From NCBI GenBank assembly GCA_016178785.1, contig JACOSO010000086.1, forward strand, positions 62,001-126,000: DNA of 64,000 nucleotides, read 5' to 3'. This DNA is from Bacteroidota bacterium (GTDB taxonomy: Bacteria > Bacteroidota > Bacteroidia > Cytophagales > Cyclobacteriaceae). Position 1 is the first letter of the stretch. The number at the start of each line of letters is the position of its first letter. A program made the translations under genes and the position numbers. Below, in pieces: positions 35,105 through 44,500 of this stretch. The notes under the pieces were generated by a model. It ran no database searches, was not told the origin of the DNA, and saw nothing but the letters and a program-made list of their open reading frames with translations.

Positions 35105-36907
35105 CTAAAAAGGATACTCGCCTTTTTCAATCGCATAGTTTGCTACTTTGCGTCTGGCATTTTTCAAGTTGTAGGGATCGATTTTAGCGAAGCGTTTCAG
35201 GCCAAGCATCATCAGACGAAGCTCATCGCCTTCAGCAAAAGCATAGACCGCTTGCTTACCTGCAGAGGCAGCTTTCTCTACAGCTGAATGCAAATAGATA
35301 AGCGCCATTTCTTTCTGAATCTCACACGCCTTCTCACCTCTCTGGCTAATCAGCTTTTCTACGCGAAGCAAAACAGACTCAGCGACATAAATTTCGATGA
35401 GCATATCAGCCAGGTTCATGAGCACTTCCTGTTCATCTGAAAGTTTCATCATGAATTTTTGAACTGCTGCGCCCGCTACTACAAGCCCCGCCTTTTTCAA
35501 ATTCGCCAATGCCTTTTTCTCTTTCACAAAAATTCCTTCTTCATCGCTTGCTCCAAAGTCAGGTATGGACATCAATTCTTTTTGCACCGCCATAGCCGGA
35601 CTCATTAAGTCAATAGAGCCTTTCATGGCACGCTTCATCAGCATGTCGATAGTAAGCAAACGGTTGATCTCGTTTGTCCCTTCAAAAATTCTGTTGATGC
35701 GCGCATCGCGATAGGCACGGTCCATAGGGCCTTCGGCCGAGAAGCCCATGCCACCATATATCTGAACGCCTTCGTCTACAGTAAAATCCAATACTTCAGA
35801 GCCATGCACTTTCAGGATGGCACATTCAATGGCAAAATCTTCCAGCGCCTTTAAACGTGCTTTAGCTGAATCCATTCCTCCGGCAACCAAAGCATGATAA
35901 GCATCATCGATGTTTTGTGAAGCACGATAGTGCGCAGATTCGCTTGCAAAAATTCTAGTTACAGCCTCGGCAATCTTGTGTTTGATCGCACCGAAATTTG
36001 ATATCGGTGTTCCAAACTGCTTGCGCTCGGTTGAATATTTGATCGCCTTTGAAATCGCCATCTTACTTCCGCCCACAGCCGCCACTCCTAATTTGATTCG
36101 GCCAATATTCAAAATGTTTACTGCGATCTTAAACCCATTCTCACGTTCGCTCAACAAATTTTCGACAGGCACTTTGCAGTCGTTGAAGAAAATCTGGCGG
36201 GTAGACGAGCCTTTGATGCCCATCTTCTTTTCTTCTTCATTCATGGTAATTCCACCGAAAGCTTTCTCAACGATGAACGCGCTCAAATTTTTGTCGTTAT
36301 CAATTTTCGCAAAGACTACATAGATGTCGGCAAAGCCGCCATTGGTGATCCACATCTTTTGTCCGGTGATCACATAGTGCTTTCCATCGGGAGTCAATAC
36401 AGCTTTGGTTTTTCCGCTGTTGGCGTCCGACCCAGAATCTGGTTCGGTTAAGCAGTAAGCAGCTTTCCATTCTCCTGTAGCCAGTTTAGGAATATATTTT
36501 TTCTTCTGAGCATCGCTACCATAGTATAAAATCGGAAGGGTGCCGATGCCGGTGTGTGCAGAAAGAGCAACCGCAACGGAGTGACCACCTCCAATCACCT
36601 CAGCTACGAGCATGGTTGTATTGAAGTCCATGCCAAAGCCCCCGAGTTCTTGCGGCACTGATGTGCCGAGCAAACCAAGTTCGCCCGCCTTGTCCAAAAT
36701 ATGTGGCATCAACTTCGGGTCTTTCATCGAATCGATTTCATCCAGCTTGGGATAAACTTCTTTCAAAAGAAAATCTTTGCATTGCTGCATGATCATCTTT
36801 TGCTCTTCATTGAATTCTTCAGGAATGAAGATGTCCTGTGCCTGAGTTTCGCGAATGAGGAACTCGCCTCCCTTGATTGCTTTTTTTGTTTCTACCGTTG
36901 TTTGCAT
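35105..36907 (-). CDS. Acyl-CoA dehydrogenase
   Basis: FAD enzyme for the first step of fatty-acid beta-oxidation. Family motifs: YCLTEPDSGSDANSGKTKAVL, MWITNGGFADIYVVFAKID, RKQFGTPISNFG and the C-terminal YGGMGFSAEGPMDRAYRDARINRIFEGTNEI with catalytic-type acidic context. At 600 residues it is longer than the usual 380; the extra 180-200 residues at the C-terminus (helical) fit the longer, VLCAD-like group. It is the last gene of the beta-oxidation operon. Confidence 0.93.
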   Translation of the reverse strand: MQTTVETKKAIKGGEFLIRETQAQDIFIPEEFNEEQKMIMQQCKDFLLKEVYPKLDEIDSMKDPKLMPHILDKAGELGLLGTSVPQELGGFGMDFNTTMLVAEVIGGGHSVAVALSAHTGIGTLPILYYGSDAQKKKYIPKLATGEWKAAYCLTEPDSGSDANSGKTKAVLTPDGKHYVITGQKMWITNGGFADIYVVFAKIDNDKNLSAFIVEKAFGGITMNEEEKKMGIKGSSTRQIFFNDCKVPVENLLSERENGFKIAVNILNIGRIKLGVAAVGGSKMAISKAIKYSTERKQFGTPISNFGAIKHKIAEAVTRIFASESAHYRASQNIDDAYHALVAGGMDSAKARLKALEDFAIECAILKVHGSEVLDFTVDEGVQIYGGMGFSAEGPMDRAYRDARINRIFEGTNEINRLLTIDMLMKRAMKGSIDLMSPAMAVQKELMSIPDFGASDEEGIFVKEKKALANLKKAGLVVAGAAVQKFMMKLSDEQEVLMNLADMLIEIYVAESVLLRVEKLISQRGEKACEIQKEMALIYLHSAVEKAASAGKQAVYAFAEGDELRLMMLGLKRFAKIDPYNLKNARRKVANYAIEKGEYPF

Positions 36908-36929
36908 ATTTCTTGATTTGGAGTGATTC

Positions 36930-37013
36930 AGTCAATAGTAGGCAGTCGGCAGGATGCAGTTGACAGTTCTAAAAAATTTCTGCCTACTGCTACCTGCCTA
37001 CTGCTGACTTTTA
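36930..37013. repeat. Palindromic spacer, GGCAG family (copy 1)
   Basis: The left arm GTCAATAGTAGGCAGTCGGCAG (36931-36952) pairs with 36987-37008 (17 of 22 matches). Four GGCAG/CTGCC words are present. On the minus strand it begins at the thiolase stop, giving TAAAAGTCAGCAGTAGGCAG, the same sequence, with a one-base gap, as that following the fadJ-type stop. Confidence 0.7.
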
Positions 37014-38186
37014 ATTTAATAGCTCATAAATCCCCGCAACTCCCTGCCCACCTCCAACACACGCTGTCACCATTCCGTACTTTTTCTTTTGCCTTCTCAA
37101 TTCATTGAAGAGTTGGACTGACAAACGAGCGCCTGAAGAACCGAGTGGATGACCTACCGCAATGGCTCCGCCATTCACATTTAATTTTTTGCGATCAATG
37201 TTTAATTCTTTGGCTACTGCCAATGACTGGGCAGCGAAAGCTTCATTCAACTCGATTAAGTCAATGTCATTCAATTTCAGGTTTGCATTTTTCAATGCCT
37301 TCGGAATCGCTGCTACAGGACCAATGCCCATAATTCTAGGATCAACACCTGCAGTAGCATAGCTCACCATTCTTGCGATTGGTTTGAGGTTTAATTGCTT
37401 TACCATTCTCTCGCTCATCACCGCTACAAAGGCAGCGCCATCAGAAGTTTGTGAAGAGTTTCCTGCTGTCACTGTTCCGCCAACAGCAAACACAGGCTTT
37501 AATTTTGATAACCCTTCGACAGTAGTATCTGAGCGAATACCTTCGTCCGTAGCGACAACAAACTCCTTGGTTTTCTTTTTCATATTCTCATCCACGTAAG
37601 TTTCTTTTACCGTGATGGGAACAATTTCATCTTTAAATTTTCCTTCTTTCCATGCTGCGGCTGCTTTCATATGCGATTCGTATGAAAACTGATCCTGCTC
37701 TTCGCGCGAAATTTTGTACTGCTTCGAAACTTCTTCAGCAGTCAAACCCATGCTGGTGTAGTACGTAGGATTATCTTTAGCAATACTATAATTCAATGCT
37801 GTCTTAAAACCCATCACCGGCACGAGCGACATTGACTCGGTGCCTCCGGCAATAATTATTTCTGCCTGGCCCGCCTGAATACGCTGACTTGCTATAGCAA
37901 TTGTTTCAACTCCTGATCCGCAGTAGCGATTCACTATCATACCCGGCACATCTGTACCGAGTGCAAGAAGGGCGATGATTCTTCCCATCTGCATACCTTG
38001 CTCAGCTTCGGGCACGGCATTACCTACGATGAGGTCATCGACCATTTTATTTTCCAATCCCGGAATTGATTTGACCAAATGTTTGATCACGTCAGCCGCC
38101 AAGTCGTCAGGGCGCGTAAATCTGAATCCTCCCTTCTTTGCTTTACCTACTCCGGTGCGAAAGCCGGCAACTATATATGCATCCAT
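37011..38186 (-). CDS. Acetyl-CoA acyltransferase (thiolase)
   Basis: Thiolase of the beta-oxidation type, cleaving 3-ketoacyl-CoA. The active-site cysteine is in MIVNRYCGSGVETIA (near residue 90), the histidine in NGGAIAVGHPLGSSGAR, and the second cysteine in GMVTACVGGGQGVAGIYE near the C-terminus. The length of 391 is normal. It lies between two GGCAG-type palindromes in the operon fadJ-type, S23, thiolase, acyl-CoA dehydrogenase. Confidence 0.95.
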   Translation of the reverse strand: MDAYIVAGFRTGVGKAKKGGFRFTRPDDLAADVIKHLVKSIPGLENKMVDDLIVGNAVPEAEQGMQMGRIIALLALGTDVPGMIVNRYCGSGVETIAIASQRIQAGQAEIIIAGGTESMSLVPVMGFKTALNYSIAKDNPTYYTSMGLTAEEVSKQYKISREEQDQFSYESHMKAAAAWKEGKFKDEIVPITVKETYVDENMKKKTKEFVVATDEGIRSDTTVEGLSKLKPVFAVGGTVTAGNSSQTSDGAAFVAVMSERMVKQLNLKPIARMVSYATAGVDPRIMGIGPVAAIPKALKNANLKLNDIDLIELNEAFAAQSLAVAKELNIDRKKLNVNGGAIAVGHPLGSSGARLSVQLFNELRRQKKKYGMVTACVGGGQGVAGIYELLN

Positions 38187-38197
38187 AAGTTGTTATT

Positions 38198-38281
38198 TTA
38201 AGTTGGCAGTAGGCAGACGGCAATTGGCAGTCTCACTACTAATTAATTTGTTTACTAAAATCTAAAGTCAGCAGTCACTTA
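38198..38281. repeat. GGCAG-family spacer (copy 2)
   Basis: AGTTGGCAGTAGGCAG (38201-38216) and a further TTGGCAG word stand in the gap between S23 and thiolase; AAAGTCAGCAGTCAC near 38264-38278 is a direct-orientation variant. The element ends at the S23 stop (TAA at 38279-38281). It is less palindromic than copies 1 and 3. Confidence 0.55.
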
Positions 38282-38689
38282 CACTTCAACTTTTATTTTT
38301 TCTTTCGGCAAAAATTTTTCTGGGTTTTCTAACATGCCGTTGAGCATTCTGCCCACCTCTTCTGCATCTTGTTCTAATTCCAAAAATTTTTCGTGCTCGA
38401 TATAAGAACTCTCAATTGAAAATTCTAGCCAAACTATAGTTTCACTGTTTTCGCCATCAGCATCAGAGATCTTATTGACAAAATATCCTTGGTATTTTCG
38501 TTTCCTATAAGCTTCGGCAATGCAAGTGCAAACAGAACGAGATGACCTTCGAATTTGATCTGTCAAAGAATATTTTTCTTCAGGCGGAAAAGCCTTTGTG
38601 ATATGGAATATTTTCATTGCCAAAGCAAATGCCTTTTGATAAACAATTAAATCTCTATATCCCTTTGACTTTGTCATACTGCCTTTCAT
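38279..38689 (-). CDS. S23-type four-helix-bundle protein
   Basis: A 136-residue protein of the S23/four-helix-bundle family: YRDLIVYQKAFALAMKIF, FPPEEKYSLTDQIRRSSRSV, CIAEAY and a final glutamate-rich helix. Family members occur in 23S rRNA intervening sequences and as free genes; some are accessory proteins of diversity-generating retroelements, but no reverse transcriptase or variable repeat is here. It sits inside a beta-oxidation operon, flanked by GGCAG palindromes on both sides. A start at 38677 (M5) is possible. Function unknown. Confidence 0.9.
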   Translation of the reverse strand: MKGSMTKSKGYRDLIVYQKAFALAMKIFHITKAFPPEEKYSLTDQIRRSSRSVCTCIAEAYRKRKYQGYFVNKISDADGENSETIVWLEFSIESSYIEHEKFLELEQDAEEVGRMLNGMLENPEKFLPKEKIKVEV

Positions 38690-38695
38690 AATTTG

Positions 38696-38768
38696 AAAAG
38701 TTGGCAGTCTGCAGAATGCAGCGGCAGCCTGATTACTGCCTACTGGAAACTGCCTACTGCTACTTTTA
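38696..38768. repeat. Palindromic spacer, GGCAG family (copy 3)
   Basis: AAAAGTTGGCAGTCTGCAG (38696-38714) pairs with the reverse complement of the right side, AAAAGTAGCAGTAGGCAG (ending 38767), matching at 15 of 19 positions with one gap. On the minus strand the fadJ-type stop runs straight into the word: TAAAAGTAGCAGTAGGCAG. Confidence 0.7.
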
Positions 38769-41165
38769 GTTTCTCAATGGTTTCCCTCCTGTCAATATTG
38801 CCTGAATCCTTTCCAATGTTTTCTTCTCCCCGGTGAGCGATAAAAATGCTTCGCGCTCGAGGTCAAGTAAATATTGTTCGCTTACTTCCTGGGGAGAAGT
38901 CAGGTCGCCTCCGCACATTACGTTAGCAATCCACTTCGCTACTTTGGCATCATGATCGGAAATATAATTTCCCATGCGCATGCCTTGCAAGCCTGCGAGG
39001 AAGAGCGCCTGACCTGTGCGACCTAATACTTTTATATTTTTTGCTTGCGGCAACATGGTGTAGCCTGCATCGGCAAGTTCTATTACTGCCTCTTTCGCAT
39101 CTGCGAGCTGACGGTCTTTGTTCATTGAAACACGATCCAGCTTTTTCAAGATTCCAAGTTCACGGGCTTCTTCAGCTGATGTTGCAACTTTTGCTGTCGC
39201 AATGGTCATGAATGCATTTTGCAGCGCATTCAATTCTACGTCACCTTCCTCCATCGCATCGCTGACGCGCTTGGTGAATTCTTTGGTGCCACCACCACCA
39301 GGGATAAGCCCCACACCTACTTCAACCAAGCCGATATAAGTTTCAGCAGCGGCCTGTGCTATGTCGGCATGCATTGTCATTTCACAGCCTCCACCCAGCG
39401 TGCGCCCTTGCGGACAAACCACCACCGGAACTGACGAATAACGAATGCGCATCACCGAATTCTGAAATGCCTTGATCATAAAATCGATCTCGTCATATTC
39501 TTGCTCGATGGCGTACATGAATACAAGACCAAGGTTAGCACCCAATGAAAAATCTGGCCCCTGGTGACCGATCACCAATCCACGATAATTTTTTTCTGCA
39601 AGGTCTATTGCCTTGTTCATTCCCTCGATCACCGCACTTCCCAGCGTATAGCTTTTGCTGTGCCACGCGAAGTCGAGCACACCATCTCCGGTGTCGTAAA
39701 TTCTGGAGTCAGCATTTTTCCAAACGATGTTTTCACTTTTGTTTTCAAGAATGATGAAGCTCTCCTTGCCGGGAATGGCTTTGTATGACTTTGTGGGTAT
39801 GTCATAATATTTTTTCTGGCCACCTTCACTTTTGTAAAATGATTTGTTGCCCGAAGCAATCATGTCATAAACCCATTGTGCGGGTTTGTAGCCGGCAGCT
39901 TCCATGAGAGGAAGACTTTTTTCGGCACCCACCGCATCCCATGTTTCGTATGGGCCGAGTTCCCAGCCAAAACCTCCACACACGGCATCATCTATTCTGA
40001 AAAGTTCATCGCTGATTTCCGGAATTCGATTACTTACATATTTAAACAGGTCGAAAAAACAATCACGATAGAAATCACCGGCCTTGTCTTTACCTCCAAG
40101 CAAAACTTTGAAGCGATCTTTCAGGTTGTCGATCGTTTTCGTGGTTTCGAGTGTAGCAAATTTGATTTTCGTCTTGGGTTTATATTCTAATGTCTTAAGA
40201 TCGAGCGTGAGGATTTCAGTTTCGCCTTTGGCGCTCTTGGATTTCTTATAAAAGCCCTGACCTGTTTTATCTCCCAGCCATTTGTTTTGATCAAGCCTGC
40301 CTACAACTTCCGGAAGTTTAAACATTTCGCGGCCCTCATCATTTACTAAGCCCGCGTATAGGTTATTGGCAACCTTCACAAGTGTGTCAAGGCCAACTAC
40401 ATCCGAAGTTCTGAATGTTGCAGACTTTGGTCTTCCGATTACTGGCCCCGTGAGTTTGTCGATCTCGTCAACGTTGAGGTCAAATTTTTTCATGGAATCG
40501 ATCACTTTCAAAAGCCCCCAAACACCTACACGATTGCCAATGAAAGCCGGAGTGTCCTTGCAGAGTACGGTTGTTTTGCCAAGGAAGAGGTCACCATAAT
40601 GCAATAAGAATTTAGTGACTTCCGGGTCGGTCTTAGGTGTCGGAATAATCTCCAGAAGTTTTAAATAACGGGGAGGATTGAAAAAGTGTGTGCCCGCAAA
40701 ATGTTTCTGAAAATCTTCACTTCTTCCTTCGGCCATCAAATGAATTGGAATTCCTGATGTGTTAGAAGTAATCAGTGTGCCCGGTGTTCTATGTTTCTCT
40801 ACTTCTTCGTAAACTTTCTTTTTGATATCGAGATTTTCAACCACAACCTCGATGATCCAATCCATGCTTTTGATTTTAGGCATATCATCCGTGAAGTTGC
40901 CAAGCTTTACCCTGGAAGCAAGCTTCTTGCTGAAGAGTGAAGCGGGGTTGGATTTCAAAGTTGCATCGAATGAGCTCTGCACGATGCGATTCTTAACAGC
41001 AGGATGATCGAGCGTCAGATTCTTTTTCTTCTCGTCATCGGTAAGATCTTTGGGGGCGATGTCAAGCAGTAAAACTTCGCAGCCGATATTTGCAAAATGG
41101 CAAGCAATGCGCGAGCCCATGATACCCGAGCCAAGGACGGCTACTTTCTTGATGGTTCTGTTCAT
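38766..41165 (-). CDS. 3-hydroxyacyl-CoA dehydrogenase / enoyl-CoA hydratase fusion
   Basis: Bifunctional beta-oxidation enzyme of 799 residues. The dehydrogenase comes first: VAVLGSGIMGSRIACHFANIG near residues 8-28 is the NAD site, and SNTSGIPIHLMAEG and HFFNPPRYLKLLEIIP follow. The hydratase half is at about 500-720, with GPDFSLGANLG and GRTLGGGCEMTMHADIAQAA (oxyanion hole) and GLVEVGVGLIPGGGGTKEF. The order, dehydrogenase then hydratase, differs from E. coli FadB/FadJ (hydratase first) and matches the version common in Bacteroidota. It follows MarR in the same operon. Confidence 0.93.
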   Translation of the reverse strand: MNRTIKKVAVLGSGIMGSRIACHFANIGCEVLLLDIAPKDLTDDEKKKNLTLDHPAVKNRIVQSSFDATLKSNPASLFSKKLASRVKLGNFTDDMPKIKSMDWIIEVVVENLDIKKKVYEEVEKHRTPGTLITSNTSGIPIHLMAEGRSEDFQKHFAGTHFFNPPRYLKLLEIIPTPKTDPEVTKFLLHYGDLFLGKTTVLCKDTPAFIGNRVGVWGLLKVIDSMKKFDLNVDEIDKLTGPVIGRPKSATFRTSDVVGLDTLVKVANNLYAGLVNDEGREMFKLPEVVGRLDQNKWLGDKTGQGFYKKSKSAKGETEILTLDLKTLEYKPKTKIKFATLETTKTIDNLKDRFKVLLGGKDKAGDFYRDCFFDLFKYVSNRIPEISDELFRIDDAVCGGFGWELGPYETWDAVGAEKSLPLMEAAGYKPAQWVYDMIASGNKSFYKSEGGQKKYYDIPTKSYKAIPGKESFIILENKSENIVWKNADSRIYDTGDGVLDFAWHSKSYTLGSAVIEGMNKAIDLAEKNYRGLVIGHQGPDFSLGANLGLVFMYAIEQEYDEIDFMIKAFQNSVMRIRYSSVPVVVCPQGRTLGGGCEMTMHADIAQAAAETYIGLVEVGVGLIPGGGGTKEFTKRVSDAMEEGDVELNALQNAFMTIATAKVATSAEEARELGILKKLDRVSMNKDRQLADAKEAVIELADAGYTMLPQAKNIKVLGRTGQALFLAGLQGMRMGNYISDHDAKVAKWIANVMCGGDLTSPQEVSEQYLLDLEREAFLSLTGEKKTLERIQAILTGGKPLRN

Positions 41166-41235
41166 AAATTAATTTTCAATTTTCCAATTCTCAATTAGCC
41201 AATTTAAAAAAATCGGCCAGTTGAATCATTGACTA
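41166..41235. repeat. Word-iterated spacer, AATTG family
   Basis: Plus-strand AATTTTCAATTTTCCAATTCTCAATTAGCCAATTT repeats a CAATT word four times (41168-41204), and TTGACTAATCAGTTAATTG-type sequence at 41229-41247 forms an imperfect complement. It reaches the MarR stop codon (41233-41235) on one side and the fadJ-type ATG on the other. Confidence 0.4.
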
Positions 41236-41685
41236 ATCAGTTAATTGTTTTTTATAAATGTCCGTTCGCTTTGAGAGTGCCTGAATCTGCTGAATCACAT
41301 CGAAAAACGTATTCAGCTTCTGCAGCGGAATTTCTTCACGAACTAATTCATTGAACTTGATAACGATTTCCTTCGCGTTCTCTCTTTGCTTTCTTCCTTC
41401 TCTTGTCAAAAAAATCCGGACTGAGCGCTTATCTTTTTTATCCGTTTTGCGGATAATCAATTTCTTGTCTTCCATCGATTTTAACAATCGGGTAAGACTC
41501 CTGGGTTCCAATCCCATTTGCGGTGCTATTTTCGTAGCAGGTGTTCCGTCATCGCCATGAATGGTAAGCAAAGCAAACCCAATGGACATTGTGCCACCGA
41601 ATTTCGCAGCCTGTTGATTATAAAAGCGTGAAATGCCGTGCCAAGCCGTGCGTACGTGATGATCGATGGTTTCTTCGCGCTTCAT
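41233..41685 (-). CDS. MarR family transcriptional regulator
   Basis: A 150-residue winged-helix regulator: GTMSIGFALLTIHGDDGTPATKIAPQMGLEPRSLTRLLKSMEDKKLIIRKTDKKDKRSVRIFLTREGR carries the MarR helix-turn-helix, the arginine-rich wing and the DKRSV motif. The ATG at 41685 is used; the frame reaches a GTG at 41721. As first gene of the beta-oxidation operon it probably controls this operon in response to acyl-CoA; divergent to it is the rhodanese gene at 41806. Confidence 0.9.
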   Translation of the reverse strand: MKREETIDHHVRTAWHGISRFYNQQAAKFGGTMSIGFALLTIHGDDGTPATKIAPQMGLEPRSLTRLLKSMEDKKLIIRKTDKKDKRSVRIFLTREGRKQRENAKEIVIKFNELVREEIPLQKLNTFFDVIQQIQALSKRTDIYKKQLTD

Positions 41686-41805
41686 TATAGGATGACGAAG
41701 GTATAAAAATTTGTTATGCACGCATACTATTTGTTAAATTTTTTTTGCGACCTGACGCCAAAGCATTCAAAGACGATTTCTTACCTTCATAAAATAAAAC
41801 CATTT

Positions 41806-42345
41806 ATGAAAATTATTCTATTCTTAGTTTTAGGTGCGTTGGGCTTTACTTTTCAGAATCAGAAGGACAAAGAACTTGTATGCCTCCCTTGCGGACGCGA
41901 ATGCGATAATCAAGTCTATTCTAAACCAGGAAACTGCCCTTCATGCAACATGAAAATGGTGGAAAAATCCTCCATTCACTTTAAAAACATCTCGGTTAAT
42001 GAACTTTGTAATCAAATAAAATCCAATCCTGATGCAATACTCCTTGATGTTCGCTCTGCTGGAGAATTTGGCGGATCATCAAAAGAAGTACCCACTTTCG
42101 GGCATTTTAAAAATGCGATTAATGTGAATGTCACTGATTTAGAAAATCGGGTGAAGGAGTTGGAGAAATACAAGGCAAAAGAGGTCTTGGTTTACTGCAG
42201 CCATGCGCACCGAAGTGCAGTAGCAAGCTATTTTCTAAGCACCCATGGTTTTACAAATGTGAAAAATATGAAGGGAGGGGTCTCAACCATTGATCAGCAA
42301 AGCAATGATTGCCTAAAGAAATCTTTTGTGGTCCACGACCATTAA
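41806..42345 (+). CDS. Metal-binding rhodanese-domain protein
   Basis: A 179-residue secreted protein. After a signal peptide (ATG at 41806; MKIILFLVLGALGFTFQ) a cysteine-rich metal-binding segment follows (CLPCGRECDNQVYSKPGNCPSCNMKMVEKS, two CxxC pairs, the heavy-metal-binding pattern), then a rhodanese domain with DVRSAGEF and the active-site cysteine in VYCSHAHRSAVAS. It may move sulfur or bind copper-type metal in the envelope; unproven. The frame extends further upstream without a better start. Confidence 0.85.
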   Translation: MKIILFLVLGALGFTFQNQKDKELVCLPCGRECDNQVYSKPGNCPSCNMKMVEKSSIHFKNISVNELCNQIKSNPDAILLDVRSAGEFGGSSKEVPTFGHFKNAINVNVTDLENRVKELEKYKAKEVLVYCSHAHRSAVASYFLSTHGFTNVKNMKGGVSTIDQQSNDCLKKSFVVHDH

Positions 42346-42470
42346 AGAATGAACATATTGTTTACCCTCTCTTTATCCTTCTAACTACTTGCGCGCCAAG
42401 GCTGATTGACCTTACAAGGCTTGTGGATTTTGTTCACATTAATGGAATCTGATTAGTATTTTGCATTACT

Positions 42471-44381
42471 ATGTTTAAGTGGGTCCTTGTTTTTTCTTTT
42501 TTCTTTTTTATCCTTTCAACTAAGCTTGATTTTGCGCAAACAATCGAAAGTGCGGATAGCCTAAAAGGGCTGCTTGACAGAAAAGAAGATTCTGTGAAAG
42601 TTGATATCCTCAATCAGTTAGTTATTCACTTGCGTGAAGGCAACAATGTTGAGGCAATGCAGTATGCTGAACAAGCCCGCGATCTTTCTGAAAAACTAAA
42701 TTACAAAAGAGGGCTGGCTGGCGTCTTGGGCAACATTGGTTGGATCCATTACAGGAGAGGTGAATTCCCGGCTGCACTCGAGCAGGCCACGCAGTCACTC
42801 GCTATTTCTGAATCAATTAAGGATTATGATGAACTAGGCAGGGGTCTCAACAATCTCGCTTCTATTTATGTAGAGCAAAAGGATTACACAAAGGCTTTGA
42901 GCAATTTCAAGCAGGCACTTGCCTGGGGTAAAAAAACTAAAAACAAGTACACCATTGGTCGCAGCTACAATAACATTGCTTATGTTTTCTTCCTCACCAA
43001 TCAACTCGATTCATCCAAACGCTATGCAGAGTCCGGAGTGATCGCTACGCAGGGTTATTCGGCTGGTTTTGCCTGGCGTACTTTGGGAGACATCTATGAA
43101 AAACAAAATAAAATCCCTGCGGCCGAAAAAAATTATTTAAAGTCAATCGCAGTCGCTGATTCGAATAAGAATTATACACTTCGTGTCTCTACGGCACATC
43201 GTCTGGGCAAGATGTATCTTAACCACGGGCAATCAACAAAAGCGGAATACGTCCTGAAAGCAAATGAAGAACTTTGCAGCAAATTTCATTTCAGAAATGA
43301 GCTAGTGAATACCTATAAACTACTAGCCCTTCTTTACAAGGGCAACTCAGACTTTGGTAAGGCTACCAGTTACTATGAGAAATTTATTTCCCTTAACGAC
43401 TCGCTTTATAATGAAACAACGGTAAAGCAGTTGGCAATGCAGGAAGACAGATACAAATCGCAGCTTCAGCAATCGAAAATAGATTTGCTTACTAAAGAAA
43501 GTGAATTAAAGGACAAGGAAATCAAAACACAGCGATTGACTTCCGTAGTAGCTGTAATCGTGCTGATGTTATTTATTGCGCTGGCAACCCTATTGTATAG
43601 AAGCAATCAGAAGATCAAATCGACAAATCAACAACTCGAACAAAAAAATACCGAGATACTGGCCCATGACGAAGAACTTTCGCGGCTCAATGCCACTAAA
43701 GACAAACTTTTTTCCATTATCTCACACGATCTTCGCGGCCCATTCAATTCTCTCAGCGGCCTGCTGCACATGAATGAAAAGGGATATATCAATGAAGGTG
43801 ATTTCAAAAAACATATAGAAGAACTTTCTAAGAATACGTTTCGAACAAAAGAACTATTGAACAATCTTTTGCTGTGGAGTACTGCCCAACTAAAAATAGA
43901 TAAAGCCCGGCCAGTTAAATTCAATATTAAATCCGTAGTGAATGAGGTGATTTTGTTATACGAAAGCCCGGTGCGAGAGAAAGATATCAAGATCGTTAAC
44001 CAAGTAACAGATCAACAAGCATGGGCAGACGCTGACATGATCAGCGTAGTGCTAAGGAATATTCTTTCGAATGCGATTAAATTTTCTTTTAAGGGTAGTA
44101 CCATTACTATCGGCTCCAGTGTTGAAAATCATGAGTTAAAGTGTTTTGTAAAAGATGAAGGACAAGGGATACCGAAAATTTTTCTCGACAAACTTATTTC
44201 CGGAGAAATAATGACAACCAAAGGTACTGCTAATGAAGTGGGGACTGGCCTTGGACTTCAGTTATGCATTGATTTTGTAAATAAAAATGGAGGCCGCCTT
44301 GGAGCCGAGAGCGAAGGTAGCGAAGGCGCAACATTCTGGTTTACTTTGCCACTCAAAGGCGAGGGCCAGCGAATTTCTTGA
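42471..44381 (+). CDS. TPR-containing sensor histidine kinase
   Basis: A 636-residue kinase: signal peptide, about six tetratricopeptide repeats (residues 40-330, for example GLAGVLGNIGWIHYRRGEFPAALEQA and GRGLNNLASIYVEQKDYTKAL), a coiled coil, one membrane segment near 358-378, HisKA with ISHDLRGPFNSLSGLL (His 419) and HATPase with ILSNAIKFSF and GLGLQLCIDF. This TPR-kinase arrangement is common in Bacteroidota. No partner response regulator is adjacent; the gene stands between two rhodanese genes. Confidence 0.92.
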   Translation: MFKWVLVFSFFFFILSTKLDFAQTIESADSLKGLLDRKEDSVKVDILNQLVIHLREGNNVEAMQYAEQARDLSEKLNYKRGLAGVLGNIGWIHYRRGEFPAALEQATQSLAISESIKDYDELGRGLNNLASIYVEQKDYTKALSNFKQALAWGKKTKNKYTIGRSYNNIAYVFFLTNQLDSSKRYAESGVIATQGYSAGFAWRTLGDIYEKQNKIPAAEKNYLKSIAVADSNKNYTLRVSTAHRLGKMYLNHGQSTKAEYVLKANEELCSKFHFRNELVNTYKLLALLYKGNSDFGKATSYYEKFISLNDSLYNETTVKQLAMQEDRYKSQLQQSKIDLLTKESELKDKEIKTQRLTSVVAVIVLMLFIALATLLYRSNQKIKSTNQQLEQKNTEILAHDEELSRLNATKDKLFSIISHDLRGPFNSLSGLLHMNEKGYINEGDFKKHIEELSKNTFRTKELLNNLLLWSTAQLKIDKARPVKFNIKSVVNEVILLYESPVREKDIKIVNQVTDQQAWADADMISVVLRNILSNAIKFSFKGSTITIGSSVENHELKCFVKDEGQGIPKIFLDKLISGEIMTTKGTANEVGTGLGLQLCIDFVNKNGGRLGAESEGSEGATFWFTLPLKGEGQRIS

Positions 44382-44403
44382 CGCATTTGAGGGTTATTTT
44401 TTT

Positions 44404-44417
44404 GTTAATCGTTTTCC
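44404..44417. repeat. Possible GTTAATCGTTATCC-family fragment
   Basis: GTTAATCGTTTTCC matches 13 of 14 bases of the arm of the spacers at 20612-20706 and 22348-22427. It lies 23 bp after a kinase stop codon. Only one arm is clear. Confidence 0.3.
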
Positions 44418-44500
44418 TACCCGGCCTTTTTGGCTTTGCATCCGTTTAACCGTTGTTTGCACATAGGAAAAGGTATTTCAAAACCTCAAAATCAAAGTCT

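Noticed and set aside
38279-38689. S23 protein as accessory of a diversity-generating retroelement
   Set aside because: No reverse transcriptase gene and no template or variable repeat pair is visible in the window.
38279-38689. S23 gene as part of a 23S rRNA intervening sequence
   Set aside because: The neighbours are protein-coding beta-oxidation genes; no rRNA sequence is present.
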